Shown here: piece by piece, positions 7,637 to 12,757 of the stretch
Layout: every line of letters starts with the position of its first letter
Position numbering within the stretch: the stretch's first letter is position 1
From: a virus
Direction: 5' to 3' (one strand)
DNA: 35,866 bases
Virus record (IMG/VR): IMGVR_UViG_3300034073_000455
Span: 1 to 35,866 of that record
Notes under the pieces: model-generated
Told to the model about the DNA's origin: nothing
Databases searched by the model: none
What the model saw: the letters and a program-made list of their open reading frames with translations, nothing else
Made by a program: the position numbers and the translations under genes

Positions 7637-7814
7637 GTACCTGACCGCCACCCAGCTTGCGCAGCGATGGGGGTTGCACCCTGACACGCTGATGCGCTGG
7701 CGCAAGGCAGGCAAAGGTCCGGCGTATTTCCGCACGCCAGGCTTCGTGCTCTACCCATTGGCCGGGGTGGAGCAATACGAACAGGCCAACACCGTTACCA
7801 ACGAACAACCATGA
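7623..7814 (+). CDS. Small MerR/excisionase-type HTH protein
   Basis: A 63-residue protein with a winged-helix layout: LTATQLAQRWGLHPDTLMRWR (residues 7-27, helix-turn-helix) followed by KAGKGPAYFRTPGFVLYPLAGVEQY, a wing with two short strands. This is the AlpA/Xis-like HTH_17 pattern used by excisionases and small regulators. It overlaps the RecT-like gene by 14 bases and the next gene by four. No integrase gene is present in the window, so a regulator of the rec or early genes is more likely than a true excisionase. The fold is clear; the function is inferred. Confidence 0.7.
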   Translation: MNCSEYLTATQLAQRWGLHPDTLMRWRKAGKGPAYFRTPGFVLYPLAGVEQYEQANTVTNEQP

Positions 7815-8125
7815 GCTTCAAGTTGAACCTGAGCATCTTCAAGTCGACCAAGCCTGAAAGCAAGGTGGACTTCAGCGGGATGATGAACATCAAAGTGGAG
7901 GAGCTGGATGCGCTCTGCCGCTTTGTGATGAGCCAGACGCCCGACCAGTACGGCAGCGTCCAGGTGCCGATCAGCGGCTGGAAGAAGACCAGCAGCAAGG
8001 GACTGGCCTATGTGAGCGCGGTGGCGCAACCGCCGCGGGACTGGGTGGATCCTGGTGATGCTGCGCAGAAGCTGGCCGCGGCCACCGATGGCGTGGTGGT
8101 TGATGTGAGCGACGATATGTTCTGA
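7811..8125 (+). CDS. Candidate single-stranded-DNA-binding-like protein
   Basis: I do not recognise a firm family for this 104-residue protein. Seen: an N-terminal basic strand-like segment (FKLNLSIFKST), alternating strand and loop segments typical of a small beta fold, and a C-terminus (VVVDVSDDMF) that copies the acidic tip ending in Phe by which SSB proteins recruit partners. It is the last gene of the RecE-RecT set, coupled by an ATGA overlap, the place where phage SSBs are often found. Its length suits a single OB fold. An unrelated recombination accessory protein is the alternative. Its stop lies one base from the stop of the convergent gene on the other strand. Confidence 0.4.
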   Translation: MSFKLNLSIFKSTKPESKVDFSGMMNIKVEELDALCRFVMSQTPDQYGSVQVPISGWKKTSSKGLAYVSAVAQPPRDWVDPGDAAQKLAAATDGVVVDVSDDMF

Positions 8126-8126
8126 G

Positions 8127-8324
8127 CTACATCAGCTCCAGCTCGAGGCGGGCGATCTCATTGACCGCCTGCTGTAGGAGCTGCTGCTGGTAGTGGGCTT
8201 GCTTGAGGAGAGCAGCCGCCATGATGCCTGCATCCGGGCTTGAGAGCAGGGTGCGGGCTTGTTTTTCTAGCTCAAATTGCTGTTCTGGTGAAACCTCCAC
8301 CAGCATCCACTCACCGAACCGCAT
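8127..8324 (-). CDS. Small two-helix protein, NblA-like in outline
   Basis: A 65-residue minus-strand protein between plus-strand operons. After a short strand (MRFGEWMLVEV) it is predicted almost wholly helical: SPEQQFELEKQARTLL, a turn at SSPDAG, then a long Gln/Leu-rich helix ending in LELELM. This outline and the S-x-EQQF start resemble NblA, the small adaptor that triggers phycobilisome degradation and that some cyanophages carry, but conservation is too weak to call it. No good Shine-Dalgarno sequence is seen. Its start lies 36 bases from the divergent zinc-ribbon gene. Confidence 0.5.
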   Translation of the reverse strand: MRFGEWMLVEVSPEQQFELEKQARTLLSSPDAGIMAAALLKQAHYQQQLLQQAVNEIARLELELM

Positions 8325-8352
8325 TGTGCTAGACCAGTGGGGTACCTATTCA
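8325..8352 (+). promoter_or_regulatory. Promoter-like motif copy 1 (TGTGC-N9-GGGGTA)
   Basis: TGTGC (8325-8329), nine bases, then GGGGTA (8339-8344) and CTATTCA. The same spacing occurs at 8618 and 11875. Read as sigma-70 boxes, TTGTGC (8324-8329) and TATTCA (8347-8352) have a 17-base spacer, which would start transcription close to the ATG at 8361. Confidence 0.45.
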
Positions 8353-8360
8353 GGATAGCG

Positions 8361-8594
8361 ATGCAGTGCCAACGATGCTCCAGCAGCGCAGTGAAGGCTA
8401 TGGCGACCAATGGCAAGGAGCGCAACGTGACGGTGCGGAAGCGGCAGTGCGTCGACTGTGGGTTCGTGTGGTTCACGGTGGAGCTGCCCGTTAGCCCGGC
8501 GGTGGTCGGCTGGGGGCGGATTGATGCGAAGGGACAGAGCAAGCCGGTGCTGCGGGTGCCGGTGGAGATCGCGGTCGGCACTGAGGCCGTGTGA
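8361..8594 (+). CDS. NrdR-type zinc ribbon protein
   Basis: A 77-residue protein from the ATG at 8361, which has AGGA seven bases upstream; the in-frame start at 8337 is less likely. MQCQRC (C3, C6) and RQCVDCGFVWFTVE form a C-x2-C...C-x2-C zinc ribbon with the KRxC..C...F.T.E pattern of the NrdR N-terminus, but the ATP-cone domain of NrdR is absent. Phage proteins of this sort usually bind DNA or RNA polymerase. The C-terminal half (PVSPAVVGWGRIDAKGQ) is unassigned. It follows copy 1 of the promoter-like motif. A transcription regulator is the best guess. Confidence 0.6.
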   Translation: MQCQRCSSSAVKAMATNGKERNVTVRKRQCVDCGFVWFTVELPVSPAVVGWGRIDAKGQSKPVLRVPVEIAVGTEAV

Positions 8595-8607
8595 AGAACT
8601 GTCACAC
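8589..8607. promoter_or_regulatory. Inverted repeat GTGTGA-N7-TCACAC, operator candidate
   Basis: GTGTGA (8589-8594) and TCACAC (8602-8607) are perfect complements with a 7-base spacer, overlapping the stop of the zinc-ribbon gene and lying 11 bases before promoter-like motif copy 2. Its right part, AACTGTCACAC (8597-8607), recurs inverted at 11837-11847 upstream of copy 3. It resembles a CRP-type site, but CRP uses a 6-base spacer. Confidence 0.5.
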
Positions 8608-8611
8608 GGGG

Positions 8612-8641
8612 TTGGCATGTGCCCCGCCGATGGGGCATCAT
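8612..8641 (+). promoter_or_regulatory. Promoter-like motif copy 2 (TGTGC-N9-GGGGCA)
   Basis: TGTGC (8618-8622), nine bases, GGGGCA (8632-8637), then TCATT. TGCCCC (8620-8625) and GGGGCA (8632-8637) also make a 6-bp inverted repeat. A -35-like TTGGCA (8612-8617) lies upstream of CATCAT (8636-8641) with an 18-base spacer. It lies 41 bases before the gene at 8682. Confidence 0.5.
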
Positions 8642-8649
8642 TAGTGCAT

Positions 8650-8667
8650 CGGAGGGAAACGCCTCCG
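8650..8667 (+). repeat. 5' leader hairpin
   Basis: CGGAGG (8650-8655) and CCTCCG (8662-8667) form a perfect 6-bp stem with a GAAACG loop. It lies in the leader between motif copy 2 and the ATG at 8682; it holds GGAGG but too far upstream (26 bases) to act as that gene's ribosome site. Confidence 0.4.
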
Positions 8668-8681
8668 CCGCTTTCCGAATC

Positions 8682-8846
8682 ATGACCAAGCGCACTCGCC
8701 AGATCGCCTTCACTGCCAACCGCAAGGGACAGGCCATCGCCTATCGGTGGTGCACTTCCTGCATCCGCTGGTTCCGTATTGGCTACGAGGAAGCCAAACT
8801 CGCTGTCGCCACTGGTGAGGCGATTGAGGTGCGCTACGTCAAGTAG
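8682..8846 (+). CDS. Small basic CxxC protein of unknown function
   Basis: A 54-residue protein from the ATG at 8682; the frame is open back to 8619, but that part crosses the promoter-like element. Seen: a basic N-terminus (TKRTRQ, NRKGQ), YRWCTSCIRWFRIGY with one C-x2-C pair near 24-27, and a helical C-terminal half. A single CxxC could bind zinc as a dimer. I do not recognise the family. It has its own promoter-like element and leader hairpin and is followed by a stem-loop. Confidence 0.5.
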   Translation: MTKRTRQIAFTANRKGQAIAYRWCTSCIRWFRIGYEEAKLAVATGEAIEVRYVK

Positions 8847-8855
8847 CCGTCAACT

Positions 8856-8890
8856 ACAGCGCTGTGGTTAAAAGGCTTGCCGCCACAGCG
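8856..8890 (+). repeat. Stem-loop after the 8682-8846 gene
   Basis: CGCTGTGG (8860-8867) pairs with CCACAGCG (8883-8890) around a 15-base loop, followed by TTTAGG. ACAGCGCTGT (8856-8865) is also a perfect palindrome. The stem is strong but the T-run is only three bases, so it may be a weak terminator, an operator, or an mRNA end-protecting hairpin. Confidence 0.4.
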
Positions 8891-8948
8891 TTTAGGAAGC
8901 CTCAATCGCAACCCGCCATCCTCCTGATCAAGTACCCATCAACTAACC

Positions 8949-9083
8949 ATGACCAACCGCATCAACAACTCCATCTGTCTCCTTGTCGTCGCGGCCGTGT
9001 TCGCGATGATCGGCATCGAGGCCGGCGACCAAGCAGGCGCCACGCACTCCGGCACGCAGTCCTACATCGAGGTGCGCAAGTGA
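8949..9083 (+). CDS. 44-residue single-pass membrane peptide
   Basis: A short protein with a basic N-terminus (MTNRINNS) and one hydrophobic span, ICLLVVAAVFAMIGI (about 9-23), then a polar Gly/Ala/Ser tail ending EVRK. It is likely inserted in the inner membrane with its tail outside. The next gene starts by GTG overlapping this stop (GTGA), which supports its being translated. The family is unknown. A role in host takeover or superinfection control would fit an early small membrane protein, but nothing in the sequence proves it. Confidence 0.5.
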   Translation: MTNRINNSICLLVVAAVFAMIGIEAGDQAGATHSGTQSYIEVRK

Positions 9084-9253
9084 CCCCCCGCCGCTTCTAC
9101 TTCACGATCAAGGAGGCCAACGTGGTCGAGTGCGTGCAGGCGCACAGCCTGACCGAGGCCAAGCTGATCGCTGCTGATACATGGCTCCCTTGGTGGAATC
9201 AGATCGAATGGCTCAATCCTGAAACCGTCACCGATCCGAATGTCTACATCTAG
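9080..9253 (+). CDS. Hypothetical small protein, GTG start
   Basis: A 57-residue protein starting at the GTG that overlaps the previous stop; the in-frame extension further upstream lies over the membrane-peptide gene in another frame. Seen: a strand-like RRFYFTIKEANVVECVQAHS, a helix (TEAKLIAADTWL) and an aromatic tail (PWWNQIEWLNPE). The alternation resembles small phage proteins whose AHSLTEAKLIA unit looks like a beta-beta-alpha repeat. The related-looking pattern YRLLVYP...ESQKDAIRYAQ in the next gene may point to a shared ancestor. Function unknown. Confidence 0.5.
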   Translation: MTPRRFYFTIKEANVVECVQAHSLTEAKLIAADTWLPWWNQIEWLNPETVTDPNVYI

Positions 9254-9476
9254 CTCTCCGATCGCCTTCCAATGGCGTATTGATCCCGAGGATCAGGGTA
9301 TCTATGGCGAGGGCATCAGCAGGCCTCGCCATGGTGCCCGTACTCGAGAGTATCGCTTGCTGGTTTATCCGAAGGGCGCGCGCCCGTTGACATGGATCAC
9401 GCGCGCTGAATCACAGAAGGATGCAATCCGTTATGCGCAGAACCGCTGGCCATCTGCCGCCGTGGAGGTGGCATGA
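9240..9476 (+). CDS. Hypothetical small protein
   Basis: A 78-residue protein overlapping its upstream neighbour by 14 bases and its downstream one by four. Seen: FQWRIDPEDQG, REYRLLVYPKGARPLTWITRA as paired strands, then a helix (ESQKDAIRYAQNRWP). The C-terminal half has the same strand-strand-helix plan as the gene before it. No catalytic motif, membrane span or cysteine pair is present. The family is unknown. Confidence 0.5.
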   Translation: MSTSSSPIAFQWRIDPEDQGIYGEGISRPRHGARTREYRLLVYPKGARPLTWITRAESQKDAIRYAQNRWPSAAVEVA

Positions 9477-9676
9477 ACAACGCCGCATCCCGCGCCCGTC
9501 TCTATAGCCTGCTCGAGGGCAGCAATACCTTCAAGGCTGGCCAAGCATCAGAACGCGATCGCCTCCGCCTGTTGATCGACATCCGCATCGATCAGCTACG
9601 GGGCATCACCGGCATCAAGAACCGCGACCAGCTTTGTGCTGAGCTGCTTCATCTCCGCCAGTACCTCAACGAATGA
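9473..9676 (+). CDS. Hypothetical helical small protein
   Basis: A 67-residue protein, charged and predicted mostly helical (SRARLYSLLEG, ERDRLRLLIDIRIDQLRGI, QLCAELLHLRQYL). ATGA-type overlaps on both sides place it in a coupled run of small genes. It carries one copy of the cyanobacterial octamer GCGATCGC (9555-9562). The family is unknown; a small DNA- or protein-binding helix bundle is plausible. Confidence 0.5.
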   Translation: MNNAASRARLYSLLEGSNTFKAGQASERDRLRLLIDIRIDQLRGITGIKNRDQLCAELLHLRQYLNE

Positions 9677-9939
9677 AAGCCACCTTCTTCGACGATCAAC
9701 GACACGAAATGATGGAGGCGCTCTATCGCGCCAGCGGTCGCACCTGCGGCACCTACAGCGGCCTATGGGAGGAGTTCGCGCGTGATGTTGCCAGCAACTT
9801 CCGCGATACCTACTACCCGGAGCTGTTCGCGAAGGTGGTCAAGGCGATGGACCTGACCGAATCAGTCCTAACCGAGAAGCAAGCGCAGCAAGCGATCGAG
9901 GTATGTCGGCAGCACCTGCTGGGGGACAAATGGCGATAG
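9673..9939 (+). CDS. Hypothetical acidic helical protein
   Basis: An 88-residue protein with an N-terminal DDQRHEMMEALYRASGR, a middle rich in aromatics (YSGLWEEFARDV, DTYYPELF) and a C-terminal helix (EKQAQQAIEVCRQHLLG). No known motif is recognised. It starts by ATGA overlap and its end overlaps the next start by ten bases. The dense overlaps argue that the whole run is one transcript of small early proteins. Confidence 0.5.
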   Translation: MKATFFDDQRHEMMEALYRASGRTCGTYSGLWEEFARDVASNFRDTYYPELFAKVVKAMDLTESVLTEKQAQQAIEVCRQHLLGDKWR

Positions 9940-10169
9940 CTGCCAGGATCCGCAACCGCACGCTGAACATCCGGGTGACGGACGAAGAAGTAGCAATGGC
10001 GCGGCAGATCGGCAACGGCAATGCCAGCCACGGCTATCGGCTCGCTATTCGTTGGATGGCCGACCGCTCGATCAGTGGCATCCCGCTCAGCACCATGCTG
10101 CGCGCTGCTGCGGAGATGGCGGCCGACCTTGAACGCACACCTAAGAGAGGAGCACCATCCCGTGGCTGA
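9930..10169 (+). CDS. Ribbon-helix-helix-like small protein
   Basis: A 79-residue protein from the ATG at 9930, preceded by GGGGGA at 9921-9926. Residues about 9-40 read as strand RTLNIRV, helix TDEEVAMARQI, then a helix around SHGYRLAIRWMAD, the order of an Arc/CopG ribbon-helix-helix DNA-binding domain. A C-terminal helix (STMLRAAAEMAADLER) follows. If correct it would bind DNA as a dimer and could regulate the early genes, perhaps at the inverted repeats near 8589 and 11837. The start at 9903 is possible but unsupported. Confidence 0.5.
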   Translation: MAIAARIRNRTLNIRVTDEEVAMARQIGNGNASHGYRLAIRWMADRSISGIPLSTMLRAAAEMAADLERTPKRGAPSRG

Positions 10170-10404
10170 TTTGGTCAACCATCCACCGCACTACCAAGCA
10201 GGCACCGTAGAGGCGATCGACTTCATCGAGTCGGTCATCGCCGATGCACCGCACATGGTCTTGGCCTACCTGCAGGGGCAGGCGCTCAAATACATGATCC
10301 GCATGTGGCTGAAGGGCAATGCGCTCGAGGATGCCCGCAAAGCGGAGTGGTATCTGCAACGACTAATTGCCAAGATGGAGCCATGCTCGAACATCTCCGC
10401 CTGA
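10162..10404 (+). CDS. DUF3310 protein
   Basis: An 80-residue protein with a GTG start at 10162 preceded by GAGAGGAG. It carries the DUF3310 signature almost complete: VNHPPHYQAGTVEAIDFI near residues 5-22, then a long helix with LQGQALKYMIRMWLKG near 45-60 and DARKAEWYLQRLI near 64-76. The family is widespread in phages and sometimes called a nucleotide kinase-like protein, but no kinase motif is present and its biochemical role is not settled. It overlaps both neighbours. Confidence 0.8.
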   Translation: MADLVNHPPHYQAGTVEAIDFIESVIADAPHMVLAYLQGQALKYMIRMWLKGNALEDARKAEWYLQRLIAKMEPCSNISA

Positions 10405-10604
10405 ACTGGCTTGAGCGCCAAGCGCTGCGGATCCTATGCCGTAGCGATCGGATCGGCCTGCTGGTGATCAAGCGCCATAGCTCTCGGATGGTCTTCATCG
10501 TCCGAGATCAGACTGATCCCATTGACATTACGGACGCCAATGAGCCGGTGACGATGCAGCTCGAGCGGTTGTATCACCAACCGAGCTACGGAGAGGATGA
10601 GTGA
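10383..10604 (+). CDS. Hypothetical small protein
   Basis: A 73-residue protein from the ATG at 10383, which lies inside the end of the DUF3310 gene; the frame is open back to 10305, but that segment is unlikely to be coding. Seen: a basic, helical N-terminus (LNWLERQALRILCRSDRIGLLVIKRHSSRM), a strand FIVRDQTDPIDI and an acidic end (YGEDE). The family is unknown. The stop overlaps the GTG of the next gene. Confidence 0.45.
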   Translation: MLEHLRLNWLERQALRILCRSDRIGLLVIKRHSSRMVFIVRDQTDPIDITDANEPVTMQLERLYHQPSYGEDE

Positions 10605-10939
10605 TCAGGTTGCACGCCGGCCGACTGCTGCTGGTGTGCGACCGCACCGATCGAAGCTGGCACGCTCGTGTCCTGCTTGGTCCAAAGGCTGAGCACCAGG
10701 TCGAGGTTGATACCGGCACCAGCAGCCTCCACGATGCGCTGCTGAAGGCTGAAGCGGTCTTCCAGGCGGCGGTGGCCAGCATCAGGCCGGAGACCGCCAG
10801 CGTGATGTGCTGGGACTGCATCCAATGGGAGATGAGCACGCAGCGGTGCGATCTGCTGCTGCCGGAGAGCAAGCGAAGTGGCGGGCGCTACGCAGGCCGC
10901 TGTGACTTCTTCCAGCGGGCATTACCGGCGGCAGACTGA
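10601..10939 (+). CDS. Hypothetical protein with possible zinc site
   Basis: A 112-residue protein with a GTG start overlapping the previous stop (ATGAGTGA). The N-terminal half is strand-rich (LHAGRLLLVCDRTDRSWHARVLLG) followed by a helix (LHDALLKAEAVFQAAVAS). The C-terminal third has four cysteines, MCWDCIQWE, RCDLL and GRCDFF, which could coordinate a metal. That cysteine layout resembles small phage zinc fingers, but the family is unknown. It is the longest of the small early genes. Confidence 0.5.
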   Translation: MIRLHAGRLLLVCDRTDRSWHARVLLGPKAEHQVEVDTGTSSLHDALLKAEAVFQAAVASIRPETASVMCWDCIQWEMSTQRCDLLLPESKRSGGRYAGRCDFFQRALPAAD

Positions 10940-10959
10940 TAGAGGCCGTCCTGGTCGCT

Positions 10960-11172
10960 GTGTCCAAGCGTGAGTTCAACACGCCTATCCGTGAGCCGTG
11001 GAATGTGCTCATCCATCAATCGTTGCAGGCAATCGACAGGCACAACCGCCTGTGGTTTGACTCCGGTGATGGATGGCACCTCCAGCAGGCGCAGGTGCTG
11101 CGGGACTATGTGGCGGACCTAAAAACATGGATCCATCGTGAAGAGGCACGGCAATGTTCGGACCTGAAGTGA
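10960..11172 (+). CDS. Hypothetical helical protein, GTG start
   Basis: A 70-residue protein beginning at GTG 10960, 20 bases after the previous stop. It is predicted to be mainly two helices: EPWNVLIHQSLQAIDRHNRL and GWHLQQAQVLRDYVADLKTW. The WHLQQAQVLRDYV segment is typical of helical bundles. No known motif. The downstream gene starts inside its last codons. The GTG start carries some doubt because no clear Shine-Dalgarno sequence precedes it. Confidence 0.45.
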   Translation: MSKREFNTPIREPWNVLIHQSLQAIDRHNRLWFDSGDGWHLQQAQVLRDYVADLKTWIHREEARQCSDLK

Positions 11173-11330
11173 TCAGCCGGGATGACCGCGACGGCGGTTA
11201 CATCGAAACGCTGCTGCCAGCGGAGAAGGGTGAGGTGTATTACCGGAGCTGCGTCGGTGGCGTGTGCCGGTATTCGAGTGACTTGTTTCAAGCGGAGATA
11301 TACCTCAATCAGATGCTGCGGCCTGGTTGA
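11154..11330 (+). CDS. Hypothetical 58-residue protein
   Basis: A short protein from the ATG at 11154, overlapping the previous gene by 19 bases. Seen: MFGPEVISRDDRDGGYIETLLP, then GEVYYRSCVGGVCRYSSD with two cysteines five apart, then a helix (LFQAEIYLNQML). The strand-strand-helix form resembles the genes at 9080 and 9240. Its last 26 bases overlap the convergent HNH gene, so no terminator separates them. Confidence 0.45.
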   Translation: MFGPEVISRDDRDGGYIETLLPAEKGEVYYRSCVGGVCRYSSDLFQAEIYLNQMLRPG

Positions 11331-11619
11331 GCCACTGCGCAATCGCCCACTCGCGGGAGGCTGTCCAGAACGGCTGCTGGCGATACCACTCAAAGACCGG
11401 CTTGTGACCTTTCTGGCTGTTGCACATCAGGCAGCAGGAGACCAGGTTTTCGCGCACGGTGAGGCCGCCATGGACCTTCGGCACCACATGGTCAAGGGTG
11501 GGGCTGCGGCCTAGCGGATCACCGCAATAGGCACATTCATAGTTCCAAGCGAGGTGGATCTGATCACGGGCGGAGCGCCGGGTGACCAGGCGCGTCTCAT
11601 CAATGTGGTGTTGATCCAC
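11305..11619 (-). CDS. HNH endonuclease
   Basis: A 104-residue minus-strand HNH nuclease. C29 and C32 (CAYCGD) and C63 and C66 (CLMCNSQKGHK) form the structural zinc site; TLDHVVPK (D43, H44) supplies the catalytic His, RENL holds the central Asn58 and CNSQKGHK the last Asn/His. It is GC-rich like its neighbours and lacks an AP2 or NUMOD domain. It may therefore be a resident enzyme, such as the HNH proteins that assist cos cleavage in some phages, rather than a homing element; those usually lie beside the terminase, which is far away here. Its start overlaps the gene at 11600-11785. Confidence 0.85.
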   Translation of the reverse strand: MDQHHIDETRLVTRRSARDQIHLAWNYECAYCGDPLGRSPTLDHVVPKVHGGLTVRENLVSCCLMCNSQKGHKPVFEWYRQQPFWTASREWAIAQWLNQAAASD

Positions 11620-11785
11620 TGAGATCGACCGGCAGGGGAACGGCGTTGACCTCTAGGTCGAGAATGTCGTCATCGCTGGGGAGGAACTCAGCGATGTGTG
11701 CGTAAATATCAGCCGGCAGCTCCTCTGGATCGGTTTCGGAGCGCACCACCAGCTTGGCGGTGATCTCGACGATGAACGCCCGCAT
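11600..11785 (-). CDS. Hypothetical small acidic protein
   Basis: A 61-residue protein from the ATG at 11785; the frame stays open to 11935, but the upstream part crosses the regulatory region and was not chosen. Seen: RAFIVEITAKLVVRSE as a strand, then EELPADIYAHIAEFLPSDDDILDLEVNAVPL. The strand-helix-strand order with an acidic face resembles small cyanobacterial and phage proteins with the same VEIT...V.SET start, but I cannot name the family. It is divergent from the gene at 11925. Confidence 0.45.
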   Translation of the reverse strand: MRAFIVEITAKLVVRSETDPEELPADIYAHIAEFLPSDDDILDLEVNAVPLPVDLSGSTPH

Positions 11786-11836
11786 GGGCAGCAGCCCCGG
11801 CTGGCTTAACGGTAGCGACTGCGACGGGAGCAGCTT

Positions 11837-11898
11837 GTGTGACAGTTTGTGAAGGTGCCCTGCATCAGGGGCACTGTGCCCTGCCGGCGGGGTATAGT
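11837..11898 (+). promoter_or_regulatory. Promoter-like motif copy 3 with operator-like repeats
   Basis: GTGTGACAGTT (11837-11847) is the exact complement of AACTGTCACAC at 8597. GTGCCC (11855-11860) and GGGCAC (11869-11874) form a hairpin or dyad. TGTGC (11875-11879), nine bases, then GGGGTA (11889-11894) copies the motif at 8325 and 8618, and TATAGT (11893-11898) is a good -10 box. It lies 27 bases before the ATG at 11925 and 52 bases from the divergent gene. Confidence 0.55.
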
Positions 11899-11924
11899 TC
11901 ACACATCGACAGCCAACCACTCCG

Positions 11925-12056
11925 ATGCTCTCCACCTACCAGCGCGAAACCCTCACCGCTCTCTACGCTTCCCTGGACTACCTGACCTGCAACGATCTGC
12001 CCGGCCAAGCCGAGATCCAAGCCGCAATCAAAGCCATCGAGGAGCAGGCCGCCTGA
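11925..12056 (+). CDS. Hypothetical 43-residue protein
   Basis: A short protein downstream of promoter-like motif copy 3. Seen: LSTYQRETLTALYASLDYL, one cysteine (YLTCND), then a helix QAEIQAAIKAIEEQAA, that is, two helices joined by a short turn, probably a small dimer or partner protein. It is followed 23 bases later by another small gene. The family is unknown; support comes from the promoter-like element just upstream and from codon usage like its neighbours. Confidence 0.45.
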   Translation: MLSTYQRETLTALYASLDYLTCNDLPGQAEIQAAIKAIEEQAA

Positions 12057-12079
12057 GCGGCTCTTTTATCCTTCCCACC

Positions 12080-12268
12080 ATGAACTACGCCCTCCGCATC
12101 GGTCCGTGGCACATCGGACCGTTCACCACCCACATTGCTGCCACCACCTTCGCGGAGCAGCACGGCTGTGACGATTACACGATGATCCCGATGGACGATC
12201 CAGCCGAAGCGCCCGCCAAGATCCACCGCCTGCGGGCAGAGCTAGCCCTTGCTGCTGGTGACAGCTAG
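12080..12268 (+). CDS. Hypothetical 62-residue protein
   Basis: A protein from the ATG at 12080. Seen: YALRIGPWHIGPFTTHIAAT, a strand pair with the repeated IGP unit, then FAEQHGCDDYTMIPMDDP and a C-terminal helix (KIHRLRAELALAAG). The pattern of a strand pair, then a helix with HGC, resembles small phage proteins of unknown role. Its last 27 bases overlap the convergent dCTP deaminase gene. The start is likely, since the frame upstream runs through the previous gene. Confidence 0.45.
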   Translation: MNYALRIGPWHIGPFTTHIAATTFAEQHGCDDYTMIPMDDPAEAPAKIHRLRAELALAAGDS

Positions 12269-12757
12269 GTCGGCGTTGTAGCGGCCGGTCTGCGCATAGG
12301 AGCGCTCTGGCACGCCGGAGACCAAGATGAACTTCATCTGGCCGATCTTCATGCCAGGCCAGATCGGCAGTGATGTGAACTGCCGTGCGTTTTTCAGCTC
12401 CATGGTGAGCCGGCTGCCGTACCAGCCTGGATCACACCAGCCTGCTTCTGAGTGGTCCCATCCTTCTCTAGCGCGACTCGACTTAAGAACGAACTGGGCA
12501 CCAACATGATCGGGCAGGTGGAAGATCTCCTGCGTTTCAGCCAGGAACCATTCGCCGGGGTGGATCAGGAACGGCTGCTCTCGGCTGTATTCACAGAGGC
12601 CAACGATCTGCAGGTCGGGACCATCCTCCTGCTCGATCATGATGCGATCACCTAGACGCACGTCGAGACTGGCTGGGTTTAGCAGCTCCTCGCGGTAAGG
12701 CGACACCATGCGATGTTGCTGGCACAGCCGGCGGATCTCGTGATCAGGCAGAAGCAT
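12242..12757 (-). CDS. dcd: dCTP deaminase
   Basis: A 171-residue dCTP deaminase, which converts dCTP to dUTP (or, in bifunctional forms, on to dUMP) to feed thymidylate synthesis. Seen: LNPASLDVRLGDRI at about 26-39, HPGEWFLAETQE at 66-77, KSSRAREG at 92-99 (catalytic Ser/Arg), AGWCDPGWYGSRLTMELKN at 105-123 with the nucleophile-type Glu120, and IGQMKF at 138-143; TGRYN closes the lid. It is slightly shorter than E. coli Dcd. The start overlaps the endolysin stop (TGATG), so it is coupled to the lysis genes. Whether it also acts as dUTPase cannot be told. Confidence 0.92.
   Translation of the reverse strand: MLLPDHEIRRLCQQHRMVSPYREELLNPASLDVRLGDRIMIEQEDGPDLQIVGLCEYSREQPFLIHPGEWFLAETQEIFHLPDHVGAQFVLKSSRAREGWDHSEAGWCDPGWYGSRLTMELKNARQFTSLPIWPGMKIGQMKFILVSGVPERSYAQTGRYNADLAVTSSKG

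Noticed and set aside
8590-8606. Host CRP-type binding site TGTGA...TCACA
   Set aside because: The spacer is 7 bases while CRP sites have 6, and the site overlaps a stop codon; kept only as a general operator candidate.
11849-12079. Longer version of the 12080-12268 protein starting at 11849
   Set aside because: The extension crosses the promoter-like element and the 43-residue gene; the ATG at 12080 fits better.
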